From contig NC_088296.1 of the NCBI RefSeq assembly GCF_032854445.1, forward strand, positions 15,489,485-15,553,484: 64,000 nucleotides of DNA, given 5' to 3'. A program made the position numbers and the translations under genes. A model generated the notes under the pieces. It saw only the letters and a program-made list of their open reading frames with translations, was not told the origin of the DNA and did no database searches. Positions within the stretch are counted from its first letter, which is position 1, and each line of letters starts with the position of its first letter. This document shows, piece after piece, positions 1 to 13,300 of the stretch. This DNA is from Liolophura sinensis. Lineage: Eukaryota; Mollusca; Polyplacophora; Chitonida; Chitonidae.

Positions 1-654
1 GATGAGATTTAATGACTATTCTTCTTCACAACGTATTTGCTTTAGGCTGCACATATGGACACTCAAAGGTGGTGTCAGCCTTGTTGTTTGGATCAGACTA
101 TGTAATCCAGTACAGCGACCCATATATACAGAGCAGTAAAAGTTACATGGAAAAAAAAATTTTTGAAAGAGAAAAAAATTTACTTGGTTAAAAAGGAAGA
201 GAAAGGATTCTTTTTTTAACATCCGACATTAAAAGTCGGGGCCTAAGTTTAAAAGTCCAATCTCATAATTAAGGGTTACGCCATGATCTTATCTGTATGT
301 ATGGGGCTACTGCCTGATCGTCAAGTGACGTTTCTCAATCCCAAAATGTACTTTTAGACGACGAAGAAAACCAACACGATTTAAAGTATAACCTCCAATA
401 ATATATGATCATTATGTCTGTTCTTTTTTAAACTGTTTAAACTTCCTTTGGGATACTTTACCGATCTACTTTATAGATACATGACGTCTAGGATTGTCTT
501 CTCTTTCCATGCACGACATGCAGTACTACATTACATGTGACAAAGAAGTCAAGTCAAGGATATACTATACGGGTCTGACAATAATGACACTGATAGATGT
601 GTGGCGATAAAGATAATGAAGGATCCCCTTCAACCGTCTTTTATAATTAGCTAT
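1..654. other. Intergenic, nothing recognised
   Basis: AT-rich sequence without a supported gene or repeat. Confidence 0.4.
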
Positions 655-890
655 TAGTAATTTGTTTGATTGTGGATTCACGCCATACTCAAAAATATTT
701 CACTTATGCGACGTCGGTCCAGCATTATGGCGGGAGGCAGACCACCTGCAGATTTCTGACAGACCTTCCCACATACGACCCGAAAGGAAAGCATCATGAA
801 CAGGACTTGAAGCCATAGCAACTGCATTGTGAGAGAGGCTCCTTCTCCTGCCGTAGCTGGCTAACTACTCGGGTACGGATGCCCTCAACT
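655..890 (-). mobile_element. SINE family A, near full length
   Basis: Tail (ttgtttgattgtggattcacgcc-like), core (atatttcacttatgcgacg) and tRNA-like head (gctggctaactactcgggta) are all present on the minus strand. It is diverged from other copies. Confidence 0.7.
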
Positions 891-944
891 ACATCTTTAC
901 ACGGTTTACCTGTTTGATAAAAGGATTTATTATCACGTCCTGTT

Positions 945-1640
945 TCTTGGATTGTACCAAGTACGCCCCAGAATTAGACTGCACCAAGGGCACCTCAGGA
1001 TTTTAAACAGTACCAAGTACACCTCAGATTTAGATTGTACCAAGGGCACCTCAGAATTTTAGGGCTGTACCAAGTACACCTCAGAATTAGATTGCACCAA
1101 GGGCACCTCAGAATTTTAGGCTGTACCAAGTACACCTCAGAATTAGATTGCACCAAGGGCACCTCAGAATTTTAGGGCTGTACCAAGTACACCTCAGAAT
1201 TAGATTGTACCAAGGGCACCTCAGAATTTTAAACAGTACCAAGTACACCCTCAGAATTAGATTGCACCAAGGGCACCTCAGAATTTTAGGCTGTACCAAG
1301 TACACCTCAGAATTAGATTGCACCAAGGGCACCTCAGAATTTTAGGGCTGTACAAGTACACCTCAGAATTAGATTGCACCAAGGGCACCTCAGAATTTTA
1401 AACAGTACCAAGTACACCTCAGATTTAGATTGTACCAAGGGCACCTCAGAATTTTAGGGCTGTACCAAGTACACCTCAGATTTAGATTGTACCAAGGGCA
1501 CCTCAGAATTTTAAACAGTACCAAGTACACCTCAGAATTAGATTGCACCAAGGGCACCTCAGAATTTTAGGCTGTACCAAGTACACCTCAGAATTAGATT
1601 GCACCAAGTACACCTCAGATTTTACGGACCTTATCATAAA
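945..1640. repeat. Minisatellite with alternating subunits, period about 56 bp
   Basis: Two related subunits of about 28 bp alternate: accaagggcacctcag and accaagtacacctcag. About a dozen double units are present, fading into degenerate copies to about 1790. Short open frames here are artefacts of the period. Confidence 0.85.
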
Positions 1641-1794
1641 TATCACAGATGTTCAGAGTGCACATTGTACACCTGAGATTTTGCTGAGCGTACCAAATAC
1701 ACATCGCATTTTCATGCCGTATAATATACAGACCCTAGACTGCGCCAAGCACATCACAGATACCATATACATCACAGATGTTTAGACCGTACTG

Positions 1795-1995
1795 AAGTAT
1801 CATGCCGAAGACCACCCGACATGACACCCCAACCAGTCACATTATACTGACACCGGACCAGCTAGTCCTGTTTCCTTGTTCTCTCAGTGCTGAGCGACAA
1901 ACGAGGCAGCAACAGGTACCATTTCTTATAGTCTTTGGTATGACCCGACCCGGATTTGATCCCGGGTCTTCTGACTTCCACACGACTTTGTAGAC
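1795..1995 (-). mobile_element. SINE family B2, 3'-truncated
   Basis: Shares atgccgaagacacc-agacatgacacc and tactgacaccgg with copies at 31690, 36550 and 61283. It ends with a reverse B-box-like tttgatcccggg and a tRNA-like head. Confidence 0.65.
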
Positions 1996-2195
1996 CAATC
2001 AAATAAATAAATATATCAAATGATTAACAACAGATTGAAATTTTTGCTTTAAATGAAGACATCACCTTTTAAAATAGTCTAAAAGGTCATTTTGTGTTCA
2101 TTCCCAACTGGGTTTTCACTATATTTTTACATATTTTTAATACTGAATAATATGCCAACAAAAACTGTGGTTCCCTACAGCTGACGTTTTACATT

Positions 2196-2380
2196 ATGTG
2201 TACTTTTTTTAAAGGTGGACCATCAGCATAATTTAAAAAAGAACCCTTTTCCAGATGTGTATTTTATTTAAAGGTGAACCATCAGCATATTTTTAAAAGA
2301 ACCTTTTTTCCAGATGTGTACTTTATTTAAAGGTGGATCATCGACATAACTTAAAAAAGAACCCCTCTCCAGACTTGATG
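2196..2380. repeat. Three-copy tandem repeat, about 60 bp
   Basis: tttaaaggtg-accatcagcat followed by aaaagaacc and tccagatgtgtac occurs three times. Confidence 0.75.
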
Positions 2381-4141
2381 ATTTTATAAAACAAAACACA
2401 GATATCAGTAAAGGTATCCAAATAGAAAAAATCTTTATTGCAAATTTTAATTGTCGATGAAATGCCTGCTTAGAAATTGACTATCAAGTTATGTGTCCAT
2501 AAGGCTTAGATCTTTTAACACAAAAATCAAGATATCAAAAAGTCATAAATACATCAGTCCATGGAACTTGGTATCTGGAATTCGCAAATAAAACAAACTT
2601 ACCAGAAGCATTAAACAAATAGAAAATCGGTTTTTGCTCTGATTAGAAAAATACAAGCAAATTTTACGAATGATACTATAATGATGATTGGCACAAGGGC
2701 ACTATCAGCACTACAGTCATATGCAACACAAACACACAGTTACGGCACTCTAATTCTATATTATAGACATTATAAAGAACATTTATGGCACTATTTCCAT
2801 TTATGGCATAGGAGCACTTTTGTGGCAAGAATGCCAACCAAAATCTCGCTTAAGGCATTACACGGTTAGATAAAATACAGCCATAAACACAACGTTGAAA
2901 GGCTAATGCAGAGAAAAGTAAAAAGTTAACATGGATATACTGAGTTTCAGCTTTTAACTGTTAAAATTTTAATTAAAATCATATTAAAATTTCTGTGATA
3001 TTATTGCCGAAGACATGGTGGGATAGTGGGAAAAAAGCTTTATACATTATGTCCACAGACATGGGGCAGGGGGTAGTTTGTGGGTGAGAGGTGTTAAGTT
3101 ACATATGTATCTTAATAAACGCAACAATTTACACAAATGGAATTAAGGTTCACGTAGCTCCTTGTTTTCTCGTTTTTACAGAATCAGTGACAGAAAATTC
3201 AATCGACCAATCAGAACGCGTCTGGAAAAATTTTAATGGCGGATATGGTTGTTGTTGTTATAACGTAAACACCTACGTGTCCTAGTAACACCACATCCAA
3301 CAGGCCTGCTTCACATGGTATTAATTAAAGCAGTTTATTATTGTTCAGGCGATTTGAGCAATCTTCTGCATTTGTGTGCCAATAGATGCCTCGAACTGGT
3401 TTTATCATGATAACATAGAGCCATAATGCTACCCGGCTCTGTGGTTATATCAAGGTCAGCTTACGTGCATTGAAAGGCAGCCGAACCTTCTTGCACGAAA
3501 TTTGACTGGATGAGAAGGTTTCTGGATGGTACGTCCCTAAATAAATGTCACGCCGTTACTTGCTTCAAATAACAACATTACCCCAAAAATTTGCTAAAAT
3601 ACAAATACATTTTAACCTTATAATAAATCCGCATATATGCCTCATATCGATATGCCAGGCTATAACTGTCTGGAAAACCATATACACAAAACACACACAC
3701 AGAGTGTAGAGTTTTCTGCACATGCCAAATCCATCACGAGTCTTAGCTAAAATTTTAACATCGTTTTAAAACTTAAAAAAATGTAAGCATTGTTACATTT
3801 AAAAATAGAGACAATAAAGCAACTATATTGCTATAATCCTGGAAAGACAAATGCAGGCACACACAAAAAGGGGGCCGTATACCATGGGGACCATACATAA
3901 GCTCAAAGAAAACAAAAACATTAATGTGGAGAAACAGCTTAAGCCAAATATAAACAAAAAGAATGCTGATTGGACAGTTACAGGTTCTTTACTGTTTGAA
4001 ATTTAAAATGAAACCGACGAGTAAGAAAAAGCGGTGCTAACTAAGAAATAAATCGCTTTACTGTCTACCCAGAAATAAAAGCCCTTCCCAAATCAAAAAT
4101 GTCCCCTTCCTCTTTGAGCATTCATTATCATATTGCGTCAT
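2381..4141. other. Intergenic flank downstream of gene 1
   Basis: No gene or clear repeat seen. It probably contains the gene 1 3' UTR, whose end I cannot fix. Confidence 0.4.
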
Positions 4142-4350
4142 TTATGCAGTGCTTATGCCCTTGTTGTAGTACGCAGACTCTGTCTTCCCTTCCGGTCTGG
4201 CCTCACTTCGGGTAAAGCGGAAGCAGAGGAAGGCGGAGGCGATCAAAGCCACCAAGAGCAGGACACCGAAGATGATGGTGACAGTCAGGAATGGGACGCT
4301 TTGAACGCAAGATTCAAAAGTGCTGGCGGGGCACGAAGTAAGCTCAATGT
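4142..4350 (-). CDS. Gene 1 coding exon 10: transmembrane helix, cytoplasmic tail, stop
   Basis: 209 nt, phase 1 in, acceptor TTTTATCTTGCAG, stop TAA. It encodes two cysteines, a hydrophobic helix starting VPFLTVTIIFGVLLLVAL, and a tail containing TRSEARPEGK and AYYNKG. A reverse-complement AATAAA lies at 3334-3339, but about 800 nt from the stop, so the 3' end is not defined. Confidence 0.85.
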
Positions 4351-7300
4351 CTGCAAGATAAAACAAATCGGAAATGTGTGAATATTTGTTCATTTCTCTC
4401 ATAGAACATTTCGATCAGTATTTTTAATTCACAATTAAATTCTACGCTGTAGGAAGAAGATGCCTTTCTTCGGTAATGTCTTCAACAGGAACCTGTTGAA
4501 TTATTGCCATAGCTCTCACAGACGAACTGTCATTGTAGGAAAAAGTAATGCCCGTTACCCTTCAAACTCGGTAATAAAGTTCATAAAATTTGTAATGCAG
4601 GTTTTAACATTTTAACACTGTAAACATTACCGGTACGAGTGTGATATTTTCTGATATGCAATAATTTGAGTTATTCTTGGTAAATATAGAAACTTTGATT
4701 TGATTAGCGAATATGGAAAAATTTTAAATACAGCCTCGTTTAAGCAAAATCACGAAGCACCCACTAGTGAAGGAGAACACCCTGACGCCGGATTGGACGG
4801 TTTCCACCTCGGTCTCGTTGCCTGCCTGACGCTTCTTACGTCCGAAGCCAGTACCAACTGGCCCGCAGGTTGACACCTGTGACAACAATAATATATGCCA
4901 TTATGGACAAGACTTAATAAAGTCTTTCACACATGCATTGTGTAACAGTCGCTAGTGAAATTCATGTAAGATTACATGAAGACTGTAAAAAGACTGTTAA
5001 AGGCTGTATCTGAAAAAACCTTTGCTTGTATTTCCTTTAGCTTTTAATGCATTCCAACGGTTGATAGCATGCTGGACTGTATGGACAATATTGCTCAAGT
5101 TTGTCCCCAGTGACGTCACAAAATTTTTCTACACCTTTATGTTCAATCTTTGTGAACTCTACTCATGTTATGTGTGACTTTGTAAAAGAAAGCATATCTG
5201 ACATAGAATACCAGTTATTAAATATGACGCTATGACGTAAAACACATATCAAACAAAGTCTATCGTACATTCCAAGCTCTTCAGTGTATTTAACTCGATG
5301 AAGAAATCTTTAAAGAAAAGAATATGTGAATGTACAGTTTTCTGCGGTCTTTCTAAAGAAATTTCGATTATAGAGTCTATGTCCTTTTAACCACTCTGTC
5401 ATGAACTGCCCCCTTTAAATTTATTGATTTATTTGATTGGTGTTGCCGTACTCAAGAATATTTCACACATACGACGGCGGTCAGCATTATGGTGTCAAGC
5501 AACTTAGCAAACCCACGACCATCCATAGGCTGCTGACAGACGCCCCGTCAGACTTAAAGAATATATGAAAGGAAATCTAAAATAAAGATTATGCCAAAGA
5601 ATGAAAAAGAAAACCTAAATTTCTGAAGCACAATTTATATCTTTCAATAACCCCTCTATTTTATTAAAATTTTCATCATCGATAAACTAACTGGTAAAGC
5701 CCCTTTCACCATTCCAGATTTCCTCTCCACGCACAGAATTGCTTCCATCACTGATGAAACTATCATCACTGATGTCACGACTGCAGACAAACTACTAATT
5801 TCCGCTGCAGTTTAAAGCCATGTTTACGAACGTACATGAGAAGATCTGTCAGCAACCTGCGGTTGCCGAGTTTCCTCCCACGGTAATGCAGGCAGCCGTT
5901 GTATAAGTGAAATATTCTTAAGTTCAGCCATTTTACGCCCAGAGAAGAAAGCTGCGAAACATTTTTTTGTATTTTTATACGTAAGGACACATTCTAAGCC
6001 GCATGTTAAGAAATAAATAACAAGAATCATGTATTTTTTATGATGATCCTTGTTGAAAGTGATGGTAAGCTTCTCTTACTGGGTTACATCTGTTGTCGCC
6101 TGCTCTACACACGAGCAGGTCACACTGGAACACGAGGTCTTGTGAGTTGTCGAACTTGAAGGCGTCGATGGGAATTGTGATGACGGTCTGGTTCCTAGTC
6201 ATCGGTGGGCGAACAACGTTCAGAGCATCCAGACCGATACAGCTGAAACCGGAAACCACAGAAGGATTAACGGGCGCGAGAATTTTAATAACATGGAGAT
6301 ACCCAGATATGTTGAGCAATACAGGAGAAACGCACACACGGTGAGCGACACAGGAGAAAGTCAGACACGGTGTGCAACACCGGAGAAATTCAGACATGGT
6401 GAGCAGCACTCAAGGAATTCAAAAGTGGTGAACAATACAGAAGAAAGTCAGACATAGTGAGCAATATAGGAGAAACGTACGCACGGTGAGCAACCACAGG
6501 AGAAAGTAAGGCACGATGAGCAACACAGAAGAAACTCAGACACGGTGAGCAACACATGAGAAAATCAGACACGGTGAGCAATACAGAAGAAAGTCAGACA
6601 CAGGGAGCAACACAGAAGAAACTCAGACATGGTAAGCAACACGGGAGAAACTCTAACGCGATGAGCAACACAGGAGAAACACAGACACGGTGAGCAACAC
6701 AGGAGAAACGCACACACGTTGAGCAACACAGGAGAAAGTAAGACACCGTGAGCAACACAGGAGAAAACCAGACATGGTGAGTAATACAGAGGAAAGTCAA
6801 ACACACTGAGCAACACAGGTGAAACTCAGACATGGTGAGCAGCACAGGAGAAACTCTTACGCGATGAGCAACAAAGGAGAGACACAGACACGGTGAGCAA
6901 CACAGGAGAAACGCACACACGTTGAGCCACACAGGAGAAAGTAAGCCACGGTGAGCAACACAGGAGAAAGTCAGACACAGTGAGCAATACAGAAGAAAGT
7001 CAGACACAGCGAGCAACACAGGAAAAACTCTAATGGGGTGAGGAAACTCTAATGCGGTGGGCAACACAGGAGAAACTCAAACATGGTGAGTAACAAGGAG
7101 AAACGCAAACACGGTGAGCCACACAGGAGGAACGCGCGAAAACGGTATTTGAAAATATTTTTGTATGCTGGGTATTGAGACCACCTAATTATATATATCG
7201 TCTTTGCATAATAATGTTTTAAATAAGGATGTGCTGCATGTCTAATAAATTTATTTGAATATAAAATCCAAACACGTCTTTAATCTTTGGTATGATAATA

Positions 7301-10300
7301 TTTATGAATATATTAAAAGTATAAATATGTATATACTAAATATATTTTAAAAAATTATAATATTATCACGCAAAGTCAATATACAAAATGGGGTCCTAGA
7401 TATTCAAAACTTAATTTCAAAACTCTTTTTCTTTAAGGAAAAATCCAAGAAAAAGAGTTAAGACCATATTTACAACTAATTTGTAACACTATTTCAATGG
7501 AACTTTATGCTATTGTTATATTCTTCACATTTAAAGCAGCATTAGAAAGAATAAAGGGTACGTACCCACCGGTTACCAAAACCTTAGACGCACGGTTGGC
7601 TGTGTTTGTTGAACTATACGCGGTACAAGAAGTGGCAAAAAGAGACTGGTATTCTGAAATCAGATATAAAATAGTTTCATCAATAACTGATTAATTCGTT
7701 CATTCATTTTCTTAGTGCATGCTTAATACGTTTTTTAAAACTATTCTGCTTTAATAAAATATTTCTTGTACTTTGCTAACAAAGTGCATTTAGTTCAAGA
7801 TTTCCACTTAATTCAAGACCAATAGGCCTACATTTTGAATCATTTTATTATCTTAGAAATTAGTCGTCATACGAAACTCGAGGGCAATGTTTAAGCAAAA
7901 GACACCTATCGTGTATGTAATATAAAAACAGAAAACGAACTTGCTGTTTGTCGAGAACGGGATATGAAGAATGCCATGCCAGTCTTAATGTTCTATTTCT
8001 GCACAGTCATATGGTGTCAAGTTTCAATCAAGTTTAGGATATAGGTCAAGTCGGTTGTTTCCTGTTTGCAGTGTTTGAGAGACCCAATTAACGCATTTGA
8101 TTTCTATACCTGGGACATATAAATGGGCTCCGGCTCATCGGAGATAATCCAGTGTAACAATGGCTGCTCCCGCAATTTTCTAAAGGGCTGGAACTTAGCG
8201 TTTATCTCCCTTGGGACATTCATTTGTTTGAGTTTCATTCGAGTTCACGCACCTTTGTGCGTGATCCTACGGTACCGAGACAAGGCTCGTGTATAGATGG
8301 GCGCCATCAGTGCAGTGATTTCATCCCAAATTTGTGGATAATTGTGGAAAGTATCAGATATTTCATAAGTATTTTCAGATTCCTTGAGTCTAAATGTGTA
8401 TCAGTGGTGTAAAACCAAGCAACTAACTGAATTAATCAAAAACATCCTCAATAAAAACGAACTATTTACTCACGTATTAGCTAATGAACATTAAGTTATT
8501 CAACATGACGGCGCTCACGAAAGGCAGCATGAAAAGATAGTTCGATGAAATAATCAGCCGTGGCGTTTCTGTAGACTAAAAACCAAAGCAGATCACCGCT
8601 CTTAGTGCGACATGTGAGGAAAGAGATGTCACTGCAGCCTAATCGACTGGGTATGGCAAAAGTCTCGTATATCAGCTTATGCTTTGGGTCATCCAGCGTC
8701 GAGAACAAAGTGTAGAACTCACGATAACTATTGCTGTTTCCCCTGTGAATTCTGTTATGCAAAGTCAAGTGGTAAGTGTGTAAATATATTTAAATTGGCA
8801 TGGTTCAGCTTGAGCACGGACGGAGAAGATAATAATACCATCGAAGCCTTTAAAAAAAACGCACTGGTCAACAGTTCGGTACGTTCGCTCAGGTGTCGTA
8901 ATGCACGAGTCTCGCTTTCGACGTGGCTGTTGTAAAAAGTATGTTCTATATTAGAATGTTAGGGTTTGTGAATATCTTCCTGATTCATGCACGAAATTCT
9001 TCGATTCACGCCAGCATGCTACTGTCGTTTTCTTTTCCTTTAAAGCTTTCTCGACACTGATCCTATCCCATCTTAGTGGTAGTAACCATCTTTGGCCAAA
9101 CAAATGTTTTGCCAAACCTAACGTCGGAGCAATCTAGGGCTATTTTCTAAATAAAATATCCGGGACGTTGTACTCACGCGTGGAATCGAGGACAAGCCGC
9201 AGCTCCAAGTCCTCGCCAACGATAGCCGTCTCTGTTGCGGCCATCTCAGCCCCCGAGGACGCTCGGATGATCTCCATGTGGGTCACTGTTGTCGTACCGG
9301 TTACGACCTGACCCGGGCGGGAAGCGGCAGGCCTAGACAACAACAACAGCAACACTGAGTGATTTCAATTCCACTACGGAAAATGACCCACATTCACAAA
9401 ACATCGTAAATCAAAATGAGAATTACGAAGATTGGTTTACAAACTTTTGTGAAAGTGGCTCACAGACTATAAAATATCTTTCACTCAGTGTCAGTTCAAT
9501 GCCAATATTTCATCCACCGCCTCTTAAGGCTTTTTTGAAAGGAGTTAAAAGCATTCAAGCAGTTGGATTCTAAGGTGGACATTATTTACCATACCAGCCC
9601 TACCAGTGTCTAGGAACTCTGACGTCACAAGAAGTTTTCCCACTGTACATTACCATGGATTCTAAGGTGGACATTATCTACCATACTAGCCCTACCAGTG
9701 TTTAAGAACTCTGACGTCACTAGAAGTTTTCCAACTGTACATTACCGTGGATTCTAAGGTGGACATTACCTACCATACTAGCCCTACCAGTGTTTAAAGA
9801 GAATGTTACGTCAGAAAGTATTTTCAAGCTAGTTTTGAATTGCAATAATGTAGCCTTGTTTGACTTTAAACACTACGCAGTGATTACCTTTAGTGATGTC
9901 AATAATTCATGTACAACTTCACAAATCTGAGGTCATTTTGGTGGGGGGTGGGTTGTTGTAGAGTGAGCCCAGGAGAGGCCTATAGACCCATCACGAAAAC
10001 TACACTAGCCTAATATAAAGCATGATTAAAGACGTACAGCATGGAGAGTAAAACCAGAGCATCGACGTCAGTGTCATAGCTGGCAAATGGTCACAAGTAA
10101 CCGGTGAAACACGGCATCTTGTCAGTTTACCTCCGTCAGGGTTTTACTACGGCGGCCAGCATTATGGTGAGAGGAAACCGGTCTGAGCCCGGGGGAAACC
10201 CACGACCATTCGCAGGTTGCCGACAGACCTTCCCACGTACGGCCGGAGGGGAAGCCAACATGAGCTGGACTTGAACTCACAGCGACCCCGTCAGGGTTTT

Positions 10301-13300
10301 ATTCTAACTGTTCATGTAAATACATAGATACTAGCTATCTGCACGTCCCCTAGCACCATGGCTTAAGCTGAATGAGGTTAAAAAAGTGCATTGATGTTAA
10401 TTGCAATTTACAAGACGTCTCTGGTCTAGAATTACTCAAAACGCTGTGCTGTCGTGACATTTAACTCACAGACTACACCATGAAGGGTTAAATTAAAACA
10501 TCTTCGACAGTGTGATAATTAGCAAATGGTGAAAACTGGTGAATTCAAGTCATTTCAGTACATTTTTTGGTGCCAGGAGATATGTGTTCCAGGAGATATG
10601 TGTTCCAGGAATGAATGTTCCACGACGAGCGCCAAAGGTTTGAAAATGTTTCTGCTCTGCACAAGTGATATTGTGACAAGCAGGAAGGTAAGACTAAGAA
10701 GAAAACTCACTGGACCCCGATAACCCCCTGTACTTGTCCGTCCGTAGTATGGATACAGTTGGCTACATGTTCCTCGTCGTAAATTGTTTCGTACAAGGTA
10801 CTGTACTGCACAACAACTCTCACCGCGTATATCGTGTTACCGCTCTGGAAAAAAAAGCAACAACATAAAGAAAACATTATTTTCCAACTATACTAGCCGT
10901 CCTGGCCCCGGTTTCATGAATCATACTTAGCTAAGTAAGCGCTTAACAACCATGACGACGTATGTTGTAAAGATATGAAGTGCACTTAGCTAGGGGCTAC
11001 TTAACACATAAAGGTTTCATAAAGGTGACCCCTCCACATAGATACATAGTATGACATAGCCCCCTCCCCCCCCCCCCCCCCCCCTCCTTTCACCAAAAAT
11101 GTTTTCTTTCCATAGACCAAATAACATGGGCTGGGCGATTTTAATAAAAATGCTTAACAAATAAAGGACAACAACAGAACAATGGTCTGTCCAGTTTGGA
11201 CCTAGGTCGCCATTGTGTGGGAACAGTTGACCCATGATCCATGAGTTCTCTCCCTTAGACTGACCTCTTCAAATGCGATGGCAAAAAAACACCCCGAAAT
11301 ATCATGTGGTTTCTTAAGCAAATACCCCATCTAAATTGAGTAAACAATGACAGGGAAGTTGATCGTTTTTTCGAGCGTTATTATATTTCTTACGGCGCAT
11401 GCGTCGCTCTCTACCTCTATGCACTTTTTAACGGAATAAACATCTGATTTGAATTTAAAACATCTGACTGCACGATGACATTTAATTTCTAATCATATTG
11501 CAACAAGTAACACCACATCAGCTTTTTTAGCTATAGTGCAAGCAAACTACTAGACCTCTGCTTTCAAAATGCACAAATATAGACAGCTATGAATTATTTG
11601 TCGAATATCCCTTAGAAATGAACTATTTCAAGCAAAAAAGATGGATGTGACGTCACGGTATCCGCTGCACTGGGTCCCAACAAATCACTGTAGGATTATA
11701 TTTGTTTCACTGAACCATTTTATCAGGTTGGAAATAATATTCTAAAATAGTAAATGGAGCTATTTTTCTGGGAATTTTTAAAGGGCTTTTATCTGACATG
11801 ACTTCACTATTTTGAGATGACCTAACACTGGCTTAGAGTGTTTCGCTTATACAAGGTGTAGATTACACTTCTCGACACTGATATCGGAAATGACAGACGC
11901 AGCGCAAGGTGGAGATACCAGTCGAGCCTTACGTTTGCCTGGACGGTAGATGTTATTCCGCAGGAATTCAGATTGAAGGTCTGGGTAAAAGAGGTCGAGG
12001 GAGGGGTAGGGTTGGAGAACTGACACTGCGCCACGTTCCCTTGATTCTTGACAAAGATCTTTCCGTTAAAGTTGGCTCCTGGCAGAGGGATGATGGTTAC
12101 GGACATTGTACTCACGTCGCATGTGGTCGAAACTGAAAGTGAATGAAGAAAAATGTGTTGCAGTGCGTTACATGATGCAGTGGAGGACAAGCCCCATGTG
12201 ATCGTATTATCGTTATTCGGAATTAAACCAATTTCTAAACCAGATCCACAAAAAGCTGCATGTGGTCAAAACTGAAAGTGAAAAAGCGACAATCTATTAC
12301 GTCACGCAATGGAAGACAAACCGTATGTGGTCGAAAGTGAAAGTGAAAGACCTCGAATGTATTACGTCATTCAGTGGAAGATAAATCACATGTGGTCGAA
12401 AGTGATGCAGTGGAAGGTAAGCCCATGTTTTAAGAATAGCACGTTACTCTAAGAATTAACATCAAAAAAACTCTTTACCATCAAAAGGACATGACCAAAA
12501 GTAAAGAATGTTCAAAATCAAACTATGAAACCTGATCAACCCAATTTAATGTAGTAAGTAACTGCAACAAAACATTAAGATCAGCCAAATTTTAAAATAT
12601 AGCCAGCTCACTGTGGGGAAGGGAAGCCTGAGATAAGATGTTGTCACTGTAACCCGACCAAAAGTTTTCTGAGACGAGAAACTTTGACCAAACTCGAGGT
12701 GCAAATTATTTCTCTGATGCTGAGGTTCAAACTAGTTTTCTCAAATGGCGAAATCTAACGAAACCCGAGGTCCAAACTAGTCTTCTGAGATGGGAAACTC
12801 TCACCAATCCTGAGGCCCAAACTAGTTTTCTCAAATAGAAAAACTCTGACCAAACCAGAGGCCCAGCTTAGTTTGCTGAGATGAGAAATTTTGAGGGGAA
12901 CTGTGATGCCTATCCTAGTTTCGCTTACCTCTCTCTGTGTCGCAGCCTAGGCCCGTGAATCCAGCAGTACAGGCACACAGGTCACTCGGTCCACCATTGT
13001 TGTAACATATTTGGTTAGTACCCACACAGTTTTGGTTGTTACAAGTTCCGGCCGTTCGGAGTGTTCCTATAACGATAAAAAACAACAACTTAAAAGAAAA
13101 CAAACTCAATAAAGTGGTAAACTGTAACAAGTCTAAAACCCAACTTACTTTCTTTCCCCATGGGAGACTGTAACCCAGGAAGGCCAATGGGAAGGCAGAA
13201 CATAAAAGACTTACAGCATAGAGAGTAAAACCAGAGCAACAATGATAACTGGCAGTGTGACAGCTGGCAAATAGTCACACGTAACTGGTGAAATATGGGT

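Noticed and set aside
4133-4381. Plus-strand frame of 82 residues
   Set aside because: Antisense shadow of gene 1 exon 10.
6093-6344. Plus-strand frame of 83 residues
   Set aside because: Antisense to gene 1 exon 8 and running into the minisatellite.
8130-8202. Alternative gene 1 exon 7 with QNCGSSHCY
   Set aside because: Phases fit, but the donor GTATAG is weak, it adds two extra cysteines and it leaves no strand between exon 6 and the cysteine.
8496-8768. 90-residue minus-strand frame with ZP-C-like look (LGCSDISF, IELSFHAAF)
   Set aside because: Its possible acceptors are all phase 2, which does not fit the phase 1 end of exon 6. The exon at 7566-7653 fits phase, cysteine and length. 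The resemblance is probably chance.
8875-8930. Alternative gene 1 exon 7 with DSCITTPERTYRTVDQ and donor GTGCGT
   Set aside because: The good acceptor gives the wrong frame, and the in-frame acceptor lacks a pyrimidine tract. The spacing to the next cysteine is only 12 residues versus 24 in the paralogue.
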